This document shows, piece by piece, positions 33,926 through 48,474 of a DNA stretch of 64,000 nucleotides. Positions within the stretch are counted from its first letter, which is position 1. Each line of letters starts with the position of its first letter. The DNA lies in the NCBI GenBank assembly GCA_020152595.1, contig JAIGNY010001753.1, positions 1 to 64,000 of the forward strand, read 5' to 3'. The position numbers were made by a program, and so were the translations under genes. Under the pieces are notes generated by a model. The model searched no databases and had not been told where the DNA came from. It saw only the letters and a list, made by a program, of their open reading frames with translations. This DNA is from Chiridota heheva (lineage: Eukaryota; Echinodermata; Holothuroidea; Apodida; Chiridotidae).

Positions 33926-34429
33926 AACCAAACCTTATAAAAAATTATGCAAATTTATAGAAATGAGACATAGTATTAAGTTAACCTATTGTTTTTTTAA
34001 TCCTCCAACAACGTTTTAAATCTCCATCATACCTTTCTCAAAATTTAGCAGGAGAAAATAGTCTTGATTTTCAGTGACCTGGTGACTGACATTTTGGAGA
34101 GAAAGCATAACTTTAAAGATATTCAGCTGTCCTATGTACATCAAAACTTTTGCTTATATTTTAATTATATTTAATTTTTGCATATATTTTAATTAGCCAT
34201 GTATCGGAAACTACGGGTGCTTTTGACATAATCAAAATACATTCTGTTCCGCATTTAAGGATCTTTGTGGTGAATACAACATCTCTATCTGTTCATATAC
34301 ACATCTAAATCAGGTATTTGTTCTATAACACATCGTGCTAAAATCCAACATGCTATTATTCATAGTTTTTATCATTAGTATTTTTGCTGTTGAAAATCTT
34401 CATAGGTTCTTTAATATGGAATGTAGAAT

Positions 34430-36939
<2,510 letters not shown>

Positions 36940-37990
36940 GAGCGATGGCGTACAAACGAAGGATGGGTTGTGTGAATAAAGCATGACACTGGATAGTAAT
37001 AGGTAGGCATAAGATGAGATAAAGAGCTGGATGGTTTAAGTTGAAATGGCATGTGGGACATAGGGTGCGATGGAATGTGTGACATAGGGGTGACATAGTG
37101 TTTTGGACATATGAATGGAAGGTATTGCATAAGGGTGATATTGCGTATAAAAATAAGCCTAGTTTGAAATATATGTGATATTGGGTGGATCGACATGTGG
37201 AATTAGGTGATATGCATAGGATAGTGGGTTTGGCATATGCGACATACAGTGATATGTCACATGGGACATAGTTTGGGATGGGACATATGATGAGATAACA
37301 TATGGGAAATAGATTGGGATGACATTCATGACATGGTGGGATGGCACGTGGAACATAGGGAACAAAGTGGGATGACATGTGTGAGATGGTGGATATCGCG
37401 TACATGTTTAATACAGAGAGTGCTTATAATATGAGTCATAGGTGGAATGGCATATGGGACATGGATGGGAGGGTATATGAGGCATAATATTGTATTGTAA
37501 ATACATATATTGTAATACAATATTGTATATTGTACGGTGGGACATACCGGGTCGGATGTCATATGGTACATAGGTTTTAGTGACGTATGGGGCATAGAGT
37601 GCGATTGACACGGGTGACGTATTGTGGCTGCATCGATGGTGTATGCGACATGGGCTAAAATATCAAATGGGAAATAGGGTGGGATGGAAGATATTGGACA
37701 TGTATGGGATTGCGTACAAATATTAAGATATAGGCAGGGGTATCATAGGACCAGGGACCTAAATAGCAGGTCCCTGATAGGACATAGGATGAATTGGCAT
37801 ATGGGACAGGGCGGGATGGAATAGTGGGTGTGATGGCGGACATGTCTAAAACAGAATGACCATATGGACATAGGACGGCTTATGGCATAAGGTGGGATGG
37901 AAGTTCGGATTATATATGGGACATAGGGTGGGATATCATATGGGTAGGGATGCTATTTGGTATGGAGGTTGGGATGGCATAGCTTGTCTC
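36940..37990. repeat. Degenerate ~24-bp satellite field, inner part (left arm)
   Basis: Continuation of the CATATGGGACATAGGGTGGGAT family. Near 37,735-37,775 a local hairpin AGGGACCT...AGGTCCCT, and near 37,490-37,535 a palindrome of TGTAATACAATATTG type, add structure. Confidence 0.85.
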
Positions 37991-38342
37991 TTATGCTCTC
38001 TCTTATGCTTAGTTTATTCTAAGGTATGAGCAGGTATAATTTTTTATATTTACCAAAAGATCTTAAAAAACCTTAAATTTCAAAATTTGGAAATTTGTAA
38101 TGAATGCAAAGTTGTTGTTTTAATTCCTGTTCAGTGTATCCAGATTCTTCCATTCAAAATATTTGAGGGAAGGACCAAAAAGGATCATCATACTGTACAA
38201 CAACTTTAAAATGCAATTAGGATATGTTTAACATTCCATATCTCCTGAATGAAATATGATATCAACTTGATTTTTGTACCAAATTGGATCTAAATGTATT
38301 CTTTTTTAAATAAAATTTTACAAAAAACCATGGGAATATTCC

Positions 38343-41300
38343 TTTAAGTTGCGACTTAAGGTTGCGACTTGAGGTTGCGACTTGAGGTTGCGATTGAGGT
38401 TGCGACTTGAGGTTGCGACATGAGGTTGCGCTTAAGGTTGTGACTTGGGGTTGCGACTTGGGGTTGCGGCTTGGTGTTGCGACTTGAGGTTGCGACTTGA
38501 GGTTGCGACTTGAGGTTGCGACTTGAGGTTGCGACTTGAGGTTGCGACTTGAGCTGGCGACTTGAGCTGGCGACTTGAGCTGGCGACTTGAGCTGGCGAC
38601 TTGAGCTGGCGACTTGAGCTTGCGACTTGAGCTTGCGACTTGAGCTTGCGACTTGAGTTAGCGACTTAAGTTAGCCACTTGCTTAAGTTAGCAACTTAAG
38701 TTAGCGATTTGAGGTTGCGACTTGAAGTTGCGACTAGAGAATTTGCGACTTGAGGTTTCGACTTGAGGTCAATTGAGTCTTACGACTTGAAGTTGCGACT
38801 TGAGCTGCGACTTGAGGTTGCAACTTGAGCTTGCAACTTGAGCTTGCAACTTGAGCTTGCAACTTGAGCTTGCAACTTGAGCTTGCAACTTGAGGTTGTG
38901 CCTTGAGCTCGCCACTAGAGCGCCTTGAGCTCGCAACTTAGGATCGCAACTTGAGTTCGCGACTTAAGAGCTTGCGACTTGAGCTCATGACTTAAGTTAG
39001 CAAATTGAGCTAGCGACTTGAGTTAGCGACTTGACTTAGAGACCTGAGATAGAGACCTGAGTTAGCGACTTGAGTTAGCGACTTGAGTTAGCGACTTAAA
39101 GTCAATTAAGTCTTGCGACGTGAGCCGCAACTTGCGTTAGCGACTTGAGTTAGCGAATTGAGTTAACGACTTGAGTTAGAGACTTGAGTTAGCGACTTGA
39201 GTTAGCAACTTGAGTTAGCCACTTAAGGTCAATTAGGTCTTGCGACTTGAGCTGCGACTTGAGCTTGCGACTTGAGGTTGCGCCTGGACTTTGCGACTTG
39301 GGGTTGCACCTTGAGGTTGCGACTTGAGGTCAATTGAGTCTTACGACTTGAGGCTTGCGACTTGAGGTCAATTGAGTTTTACGACCTGAGGTTGCGACTT
39401 GAGCTGCGACTTCAGCTTGCAACTTCAGCTTGCAACTTGAGGTTTTGCCTGGAGTTGGCGACTTGAGGCTGGGACTTGAGCTTGCGACTTGAGCTAGCGA
39501 CTAGAGCTAGCGACTTGAGCTTCCGACTTAAGGTTGCGACAAGTTACGCTCGCGACTTGAGCTTGCGACTTGAGCTTGCGACTTTAGCTCCGACCTGATT
39601 TAACGACTCAAAGTTGCGACTTGAGATTGCGACGTCTTGAGCTCGCGACTTGAGCTCGCGACTTGAGCTCGCAACTTGAGTTAGCGACTTGAGTTAGCGA
39701 CTTGGGTTAGAGACTTGAGTTAGAGACTTGAGTTAAAGACTTGAGTTAGCGACTTGAGTTGGCGACTTGAGTTGGCGACTTGAGTTGGCGACTTGAGTTG
39801 GCGACTTGAGTAGGCGACTTGAGTTGGCGACTTGAGTTGGCGACTTGAGTTGGCAACTTGAGTTGGCGACTTGAATTAACGACTTGAGTTAGCGACTTGA
39901 GTTAGCGACTTGAGTTAGTGACTTGAGTTAGCGACTTGAGTTAGCAACTTAAGTTAGCAACTTAAGTTAGCGATTTGAGGTTGCGACTTGAAGTTGCGAC
40001 TAGAGGTTGCGATTTGAGGTTACGACTTGAGGTCAATTGAGTCTTACGACTTGAAGTTGCGACTTGAGCTGCGACTTGAGATTGCAACTTGAGCTTGCAA
40101 CTTGAGCTTGCAACTTGAGCTTGCGACTTGAGCTCGTGACTTAAGTTAGCAAATTGAGCTAGCGACTTGAGTTAGCAACTTGACTTAGAGACCTGAGTTA
40201 GAGACCTGAGTTAGCGACCTGAGTTGGCGACTTGACTTAGCGACTTAAGGTCAATTAAGTCTTGCGACTTGAGCTGCAACTGCGTTAGCGACTTGAGTTA
40301 GCGACTTGAGTTAGCGAATTGAGTTAACGACTTGAGTTAGCCACTTAAGGTCAGTTAGGTCTTGCGACTTGAGCTTGCGACTGGAGTTAGCGACTTGTGT
40401 TAGCAGCTTGAGGTCGCGATTTGAGGTTAATTAAGTCTTGCGACTTGAGCTGCGACTTGAGCTTGCGACTTGAGGTTGCGCCTGGACTTTGCGACTTGGG
40501 GTTGCAACTTGAGGTTGCGACTTGAGGTCAATTGAGTCTTATGACTTGAGGTTTGCGACTTGAGGTCAATTGAGTTTTACGACTTGAGGTTGCGACTTGA
40601 GCTGCGACTTGAGCTTGCAACTTCATCTTGCAACTTGAGGTTTTGCCTGGAGTTGGCAACTTGAGGCTGGGACTTGAGCTTGCAACTTGAGCTAGCCACT
40701 TGAGCTAGCGACTTGAGCTTCCGACTTAAGGTTGTGACAACTTACGCTCGCCACTTGAGCTTGCGACTTGAGCTTGCGACTTTAGCTCCGACCTGAGTTA
40801 GTGACTTGAAGTTGCGACTTGAGATTGCGACGAGTTGAGCTCGCGACTTGAGCTTGCAACTTGAGTTAGCGACTTGACATACCGACTTGAGTTAGCGACT
40901 TGAGTTGGCGACTTGAGTTGGCGACTTGAGTTGGCGACTTGAGTTGGCGACTTGAGTTGGCGACTTGAGTTGGCGACTTGAGTTGGCGACTTGAGTTGGC
41001 GTCTTGAGTTGGCGTCTTGAGTTGGCGACTTGAGTTGGCGACTTGAGTTAGCGACTTGAGTTAGCGACTTGAGTTAGGGACTTGAGTTAGCGGCTTGAGT
41101 TAGCGGCTTGAGTTAGCGGCTTGAGTTAGCGGCTTGAGTTAGCGGCTTGAGTTAGCGGCTTGAGTTAGCGGCTTGAGTTAGCGGCTTGAGTTAGCGGCTT
41201 GAGTTAGCGGCTTGAGTTAGCGGCTTGAGTTAGCGGCTTGAGTTAGCGGCTTGAGTTAGCGGCTTGAGTTAGCGGCTTGAGTTAGCGGCTTGAGTTAGCG

Positions 41301-42065
41301 GCTTGAGTTAGCGGCTTGAGTTAGCGGCTTGAGTTAGCGGCTTTGAGTTAGCGGCTTGAGTTAGCGGCTTGAGTTAGCGGCTTGAGTTAGCGGCTTGAGT
41401 TAGCGGCTTGAGTTAGCGGCTTGAGTTAGCGGCTTGAGTTTGCGGCTTGAGTTTGCGGCTTGAGTTTGCGGCTTGAGTTTGCGGCTTGAGTTTGCGGCTT
41501 GAGTTTGCGGCTTGAGTTTGCGACTTGAGCTCGCGACTTGAGTTTGCGACTTGAGCTCGCGACTTGAGCTCGCGACTTGAGTTTGCGACTTGAGTTTGCG
41601 ACTTGAGTTTGCGACTTGAGTTTGCGACTTGAGTTTGCGACTTGAGTTTGCGACTTGAGTTTGCGACTTGAGTTTGCGACTTGAGTTTGCGACTTGAGTT
41701 AGCGACTTGAAGTCAATCAATTAAGTCTTGCAACTTGAGCAAGCTTAGGCTTGAGCTTGCGACTTGAGCTTGCGACTTGAGCTTGCGACTTGAGTTAGCG
41801 ACTTGAGTTAGCGACTTGAGTTAGCGACTTGAGTTAGCGACTTGAGTTAGCGACTTGAGTTAGCGACTTGAGTTAGCACCTTGAGTTAGCGACTTGATTT
41901 AGCGACTTGAAGTTAATCAATTAAGTCTTGCAACTTGAGCAAGCTTAGCCTTGAGCTTGCGACTTGAGCTCGCGACTTGAGTTGGCGACTTGAGCTCGGG
42001 ACTTGAGCTCGCGACTTGAGATCGCGACTTGAGGTTGCGCCTGGAGCTTTCGCCTTGAGCTTGCG
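38343..42065 (+). repeat. 13-bp satellite, orientation A (left half of spacer)
   Basis: Units of GCGACTTGAGTTA and variants (GAGCTC, GGTTGC, GAGTTGGC forms). Longer segments recur at about 1.2 kb: for example GGTTGCGCCTGGACTTTGCG at about 39,277 and 40,475, and GAGGCTGGGACTTGAGCTT at about 39,465 and 40,662. This is a higher-order repeat of roughly 1.2 kb. Confidence 0.96.
41088..41440. repeat. Homogenised 13-bp sub-array TTGAGTTAGCGGC
   Basis: About 27 almost identical units with a single one-base insertion (near 41,342), against a background where neighbouring units differ from one another. This indicates recent local expansion. Confidence 0.95.
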
Positions 42066-42069
42066 TCCG

Positions 42070-42690
42070 CCTTGAGCTCGTGACCGACGACCGGGGCTCG
42101 CTACCGACGACCAGGGCTCGTGACAGACGACAGGGGCTGGCGACCGACACCCATGGCTCGCGACAAACTCCTGGGGTTCAGGACCGACGCGCGGGGCTCA
42201 CGACCGACGACCGGCGCTCGTGACCAACGACAAGGGCTGGCGACCGACGCCCATGGCTCGCGACTGACTCCTGGGGCTCGCGACTGATGCGCGGGGCTCG
42301 CGACCGGCCAAGGCACGCACCCGGCCAAGGCTCGCGACCGGCCGGGGCTCGCGACCGGCCGGGGCTCGCGACAGGCCGGGGCTCGTGACCGGCCGGGGCT
42401 CGCGACCGGCCGGGGCTCGCGACGGGCGGGCTCGCGAAGGCGGGGCTCGCGATGGGCGGGGCTCGCGACGGGCGGGGCTCGCTCGACGGGCGGGGCTCGC
42501 GACGGGCGGGCTCGCTGACGGGCGGGGCTCGCGCCGACCGGGGCCGCGCGGCGACCGGGGCTCGCGACCGACCGGGGCTCGCGACCGACCGGGGCTCGCG
42601 ACCGACCGGGCTTGCGGCCGGCGACCCGGCTCACGACCGACGACCGGGGCTCGACCGGCGACCGCGCTTCGCGGTGGCGGCCGTTGCGAC
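42070..42690 (+). repeat. GC-rich 17-bp satellite, orientation A
   Basis: Units of GGGGCTCGCGACCGACC. The core GGGCTCGCGACC is one or two changes from the 13-bp satellite's GAGCTCGCGACT form, so it looks like a GC-shifted derivative. Confidence 0.9.
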
Positions 42691-42699
42691 CGGCGACCG

Positions 42700-43275
42700 C
42701 TGGGACGGTCGGCCGCGAGCCCGGTCGCCGCGAGCCCCGGTCGGCCAGCGAGCCCGGTCGACGCATGAGCCCCGTCCGAGCCCGGTCGGCCGCGAGCCCC
42801 GTCGTCGCGAGCCCCGGTCGACGCGAGCCCCGGTCGGCCGCGAGCCCGGTCGTCGCGAGCCCGGTCGACGCGAGCCCCGGTCGGGCGCGAGCCCCGGTCG
42901 GCCGCGAGCCCCGTCGGCCGCTGAGCCCGTCGGGTCGCGAGCCCGTCGGGTCGCGAGCCCCGGTCGGCGCTGAGCCCCGGTCGACGCGAGCGGTCGCCGC
43001 GAGCCCCGGTCGGCCGCGAGCCCGGTCGGCCGCGAGCCCCGGTCGACGCGAGCCCCGGTCGGCCGCGAGCCCCGGTCGTCGCGAGCCCCGATCGGTCGGG
43101 GTCGAGCCCCGGTCGGTCGAGCCCGGTCGGCCGCGAGCCCGGTCGCCGCGAGCCCGGTCGGCCGCGAGCCCCGGTCGGCCGCGAGCGGTCGACGCGAGCC
43201 CGGTCGGCCGCGAGCGGTCGGCCGCGAGCCCCGGTCGCCGCGAGCCCCGGTCGCCGCGAGCCCCGGTCGGCCGCG
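42700..43275 (-). repeat. GC-rich satellite, orientation B (mirror of 42.07-42.69 kb)
   Basis: Units such as GGTCGGCCGCGAGCCCC, the reverse complement of the preceding block. The flip near 42.69 kb is the centre of symmetry of the satellite. Confidence 0.9.
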
Positions 43276-44842
43276 AGCGGTCGGTCGCCAGCCAGCCACC
43301 GTCGCCGGTCGCCAGCCACCGTGCCGGTCGCCAGCCACCGTCGTCGTCGCCAGCCACCGTCGCCGGTCGCCAGCCACCGTCGTCGGTCGCCAGCCACCGT
43401 CGTCGGTCGCCAGCCACCGTCGTCGGTCGCCAGCCACCGTCGTCGGTCGCCAGCCCCCGTCGTCGGTCGCCAGCCCCGGTCGTCGGTCGCCAGCCACCGT
43501 CGCCGGTCGCCAGCCCCGCCGCCGGTCGCCAGCCCCGTCGCCGGTCGCCAGCCCGATCGCCGGTCGCCAGCCCGGTCGCCGGTCGCCAGCCCCGGCCGCC
43601 GTCGCCAGCCCCGTCGCCGGCCGCCAGCCCCGGCCGCCGGTCGCCAGCCCCGGCCGCCGGCCGCCAGCCCCGGCCGCCGGGGTCGCCAGCCCGCCGCCGG
43701 TCGCCAGCCCGGCCGCCGGGTCGCCAGCCCCGTCGCCGGTCGCCAGCCCGGGCCGCCGGTCGCCAGCCCCGGCCGCCGGTCGCCAGCCCCGGCCGTCGGT
43801 CGCCAGCCCGATCGCCGGTCGCCAGCCCCGCCAGGTCGCCGGTCGCCAGCCCCGCCGCCGGTCGCCAGCCCGCCGCCGGTCGCCAGCCCCGTCGCCGGTC
43901 GCCAGCCCCGTCGGTCGCCAGCCCCGGCCGCCGGTCGCCAGCCCCGGTCGCCGGTCGCCAGCCCCGCCGCCGGTCGCCAGCCCCGGCCGCCGTCGCCGGT
44001 CGCCAGCCCCGCCGCCGGTCGCCAGCCCCGCCGCCGGTCGCCAGCCCCGCCGCCGGTCGCCAGCCCCGGCCGCCGGTCGCCAGCCCCGTCGCCGGTCGCC
44101 AGCCCCACCGCCGTCGCCAGCCCCAATCGGCCGCGAGCCCTGGTCGGGCCGCGAGCCCCGGTCGTCGGCCGCGAGCCCCGGTCGGCCGCGAGCCCCGGTC
44201 GGGCCAGCGAGCCCAGGTCGGGCCGCGAGCCCAGGTCGGGCCGCGAGCGGTCGGCCGCGAGCCCCGGTCGGTCGCGAGCGGTCGGTCGCCATCCCCGGTC
44301 GGTCGCCATCCCCGGTCGGTCGCCATCCCCGGTCGGTCGCCATCCCCGGTCGGTCGCCAGCCCGGTCGCCGGTCGCCAGCCCCGGTCGCCGCCAGCCCTT
44401 GGTCGCCGCCAGCCCCGCTCGCCGGTCGCCAGCCCCGGTCGCCGGTCGCCAGCCCCGTCGTGCCGGTCGCCAGCCACCGCCGCCGTCGCCAGCCACCGCC
44501 GCCGGTCGCCAGCCACCGTCGCCGGTCGCCAGCCACCGTCGCCGGTCGCCAGCCACCGTCGCCGGTCGCCAGCCACCGCCCGATCGCCAGCCACCGCTGC
44601 CGATCGCCAGCCCCGGCCGCCGGTCGCCAGCCCCGCCGCCGGTCGCCAGCCCGGCCGCCGGTCGCCAGCCCCGTCGCCGGTCGCCAGCCCCGTCGCCGGT
44701 CGCCAGCCCCGGCCGCCGGTCGCCAGCCCCGATCGCCGGTCGCCAGCCCCGGTCGTCGGTCGCCAGCCCCGGTCGTCGGTCGCCAGCCCCGGTCGTCGGT
44801 CGCCAGCCCCGGTCGTCGGTCGCCAGCCCCGGTCGTCGATCG
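43276..44842 (-). repeat. GC-rich 19-20-bp satellite (GGTCGCCAGCC family)
   Basis: Units GGTCGCCAGCCACCGTCGTC, GGTCGCCAGCCCCGTCGCC and similar. On the left side only isolated GGCTGGCGACCGACG words occur (about 42,127 and 42,236), so this block was amplified on one side only. It is open in several frames on both strands, which rules out reading any as a gene. Confidence 0.93.
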
Positions 44843-44845
44843 CGA

Positions 44846-45188
44846 ACTCAGGTCTCTAACTCAGGTCTCTAACTCAGGTCTCTAACTCAGGTCTCTAACT
44901 CAGGTCTCTAACTCAGGTCTCTAACTCAGGTCTCTAACTCAGGTCTCTAACTCAGGTCTCTAACTCAGGTCTCTAACTCAGGTCTCTAACTCAGGTCTCT
45001 AACTCAGGTCTCTAACTCAGGTCTCTAACTCAGGTCTCTAACTCAGGTCTCTAACTCAGGTCTCTAACTCAGGTCTCTAACTCAGGTCTCTAACTCAGGT
45101 CTCTAACTCAGGTCTCTAACTCAGGTCTCTAACTCAGGTCTCTAACTCAGGTCTCTAACTCAGGTCTCTAACTCAGGTCTCTAACTCA
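44846..45188. repeat. Homogenised 13-bp sub-array CTCTAACTCAGGT
   Basis: About 26 units that appear identical. The mirror form AGAGACCTGAGTT occurs only a few times on the left (near 39,045-39,060 and 40,195-40,210). Confidence 0.96.
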
Positions 45189-48100
45189 AGTCGCTAACTC
45201 AAGTCGCTAACTCAATTTGCTAACTCAAGTCAAGAGCTAATGTCGCAAGCTCAAGTTGCGAGCTCAAGTCGCGAGCTCAAGTCCCGAGCTCAAGTCGCGA
45301 GCTCAAGTCCCGAGCTCAAGTCGCGAGCTCAAGTCGCAAGCTCAAGCCCAAGCTCAAGTTGCAAGACTTATTTGACTTCAAGTCGCAAGCTCAAGCCGCT
45401 AACTCAAGCCGCTAACTCAATTTGCTAACTCAAGTCGATAACTCAAGTCGCTAACTCAAGTCGATAACCCAAGTCGATAACCCAAGTCGATAACCCAAGT
45501 CGATAACCCAAGTCGATAACCCAAGTCGCTAACTCAAGTCGCTAACTCAAGCCGCTAACTCAAGCCGCTAACTCAAGTCGCTAACTCAAGCCGCTAACTC
45601 AAGTCGCTAACTCAAGTCGCTAACTCAGTCGCTAACTCAAGCCGCTAACTCAAGTTGCTAACTCAGTCGCTAACTCAAGCCGCTAACTCAAGTCGCTAAC
45701 TCAAGTCGCTAACTCAATCCGCTAACTCCAGCCGCTAACTCCAGCCGCTAACTCCAGCCGCTAACTCCAGCCGCTAACTCCAGTCGCTAACTCCAGTCGC
45801 TAACTCCAATCGCTAACTCCAGTCGCTAACTCAAGTCGCTAACTCAAGTCGCTAACTCAAGTCGTTAACTTAAGTTGCTAACTCAAGCCGCTAACTCAAG
45901 TCGTTAACTTAAGTCGCTAACTCAAGCCGCTAACTCAAGTCGCTAACTTAAGTCGCTTACTTAAGTCGCAACCTCCAGTCGCAACCTTCAGTCGCAACCT
46001 CCAGACGCAACCTCCAGTCGCTAACTCAAGTCGCGACCTCAAGTCGTGACCTCAAGTCGCGACCTCAAGTCGCAAGCTCAAGTCACCAGCTAAAGTCGCG
46101 AGCGTAAGTTGTCGCAACCTTAAGTTGGAAGCTCAAGTCGCTAGCTCTAGTCGCTAGCTCAAGTCGCAAGCTCAAGTCGCAAGCTCAAGTCCCAGCCTCA
46201 AGTCGCAAACTCCAGGCAAAATCCAAGTTGCAAGCTCAAGTCGCAGCTCAAGTCGCAACCTCAAGTCGTAAAACTCAATTGACCTCAAGTCGGAAACCTC
46301 AAGTCGTAAGACCTAATTGACCTCAAGTCACAACCTCAAGTTGCAACCTCAAGTCACAAAGTCCAGGGGCAACCTCAAGTCGCAAGCTCAAGTCGCAAGA
46401 CCTAATTGACTTCAAGCCGCTAACTCAAGTCGCTAAATCAAGTCCCTAACTCAAGTCTCTAACTCAAGTTGTTAACTTAATTCGCTAACTCAAGTCGCTA
46501 ACTCAAGTCGCTAACGCAAGTTGCGGCTCAAGTCGCAAGACTTAATTGACCTTAAGTCGCTAACTCAAGTCGCTAACTCAAGTCGCAAACTCAGGTCTCT
46601 AACTCAGGTCTCTAACTCAAGTCGCTAACTCAAGTCGCTAAGTCAATTTGCTAACTCAAGTCGCGAGCTCAAGTCGCAAGCTCTTAAGTCGCGAACTCAA
46701 GTTGCCATCCTAAGTCGCGAGCTCAAGGCGCTCTAGTTGCGAGCTTAAGTTGCCAGCTCAAATCCTGATCAAGTCGCGAGCTCAAGATGCGAGTTTAAGT
46801 CGAGAGCTAATGTCGCAAGCTCAAGTTGCGAGCTCAAGTCGCGAGCTCAAGTCGCGAGCTCAAGTCGCGAGCTCAAGTCGCGAGCTCAAGTCGCGAGCTC
46901 AAGTCGCGAGCTCAAGTCGCGAGCTCAAGTCGCGAGCTCAAGTCGCGAGCTCAAGTCGTGAGCTCAAGTCATAAGCTCTTAAGTCGCTTGAACTCAAGTT
47001 GCCATCTAAGTCGAGCTCAGGCGCTCAGGCGAGTCTTAAGTTGCCAGCTCAAATCTGATCAAGTCGCAAGCTCAAGATCAGTTTAAGTCGAGAAGCTCAA
47101 GTTGCGAGCTCAAGTCGCGAGCTCAAGTCGCGAGCTCAAGTCGCGAGCTCAAGTCGCGAGCTCAAGTCGCAAGCTCAAGCCCAAGCTCAAGCCCAAGCTC
47201 AAGTTGCAAGACTTATTTGATTTCAAGTCGCAAGCTCAAGCCGCTAACTTAAGTTGCTAACTCGAGTCGCTAACTCAAGTCGCTAACTCAAGTTGCTAAC
47301 TCAAGTCGCTAACTCAAGTCGCTAACTCAAGCCGCTAACTCAAGCCGCTAACTCAAGCCGCTAACTCAAGTCGCTAACTCAAGTCGCTAACTCAAGTCGC
47401 TAACTCAGTCGCTAACTCAAGCCGCTAACTCAAGTTGCTAACTCAGTCGCTAACTCAAGCCGCTAACTCAAGTCGCTAACTCAAGTCGCTAACTCAAGTC
47501 GCAACCTCCAGTCGCAACCTCCAGTCGCAACCTCCAGACGCAACCTCCAGTCGCTAACTCAAGTCGCGACCTCAAGTCGCGACCTCAAGTTGCAAGCTCA
47601 AGTCAAGTCGCGAACTCATGTCACGAGCTCATGTCGTTGCAACCTCAGGGTCGCGACCTTAGGTCGCTACCTCCAGTCGCAACCTCCAGTCACGGCCTTC
47701 GGTCGCAACCTCATTTGCAACCTCCAGTCGCGTGCTCAAGTCGCTAACGTAAGTGGTGAGCTCAAGTGGTGAGCTCAAGTCACGAGCTCAAGTCGGGAGC
47801 TCAAGTTGCAAGCTCTAGTCGCAAGCTCAAATCCCGAGCTTAAGTCCCGCTCAAGTTACGAGCTCAAGTCGTGAGCTAAAGTCGCGAGCTAAAGTCGCGA
47901 GCTAAAGTCGCGAACTAAAGTCGCCAGCTTAAGTCGCGAGCTTAAGTCTTGAGCCCAAGTCGTGAGCTCAAGTCGCAAGCTCAAGTCGCAAGCTCAAGTC
48001 GCAAGCTCAAGTCGCAACCTCAAGTCGCAACCTCAAGTCGCAAACTCCAGGCACAACCTCAAGTTGCAAGCTCAAGTTGCAAGCTCAAGTTGCACTCTCA

Positions 48101-48474
48101 AGTTGCAACCTCAAGTCGCAGCTCAAGTCGCAACTTCAAGTCGTAAGATCAATTGACCTCAAGTCGTAACCTCAAGTCGCAACCTCTAGTCGCAACTTCA
48201 AGATGCAACCTCAAATCGCTAACTTAAGTTGCTAACTCAAATCGCTAACTTAAGTCGCTAACTCAAGTTGCAAGCTCAGGTCGCAAGCTCAAGTCGCCAG
48301 CTCAAGTCGCCAGCTCAAGTTGCAATCTCAAGTCGCAACCTTAAGTCGCAACCTTAAGTCGCAATCCCAAGTCGCAACCTCAAGTCACAACCTTAAGCGC
48401 AACCTCATGTCGCAACCTCAAGTCGCAACCTCAAGTCGCAACCTCAAGTCGCAACCTCAAGTCGCAACCTAAAG
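45189..48474 (-). repeat. 13-bp satellite, orientation B (right half of spacer)
   Basis: Reverse-complement forms of the left array: TCGCTAACTCAAG, CTCAAGTCGCGAG, CTCAAGTCGCAAC. A homogeneous CTCAAGTCGCGAG run lies at 46,830-46,955. Larger segments recur, for example CTAATGTCGCAAGCTCAAG at 45,238 and 46,808, and CCAGACGCAACCTCCAGTCG near 46,000 and 47,525. Confidence 0.96.

Noticed and set aside
42101-44885. Very long open frames (about 500-810 codons) on both strands in the GC-rich satellite
   Set aside because: Several frames on both strands are open at once because the 17-20-bp units lack stop codons. The products are Arg/Gly/Ala/Pro repeats with unit-length periodicity and no domain.
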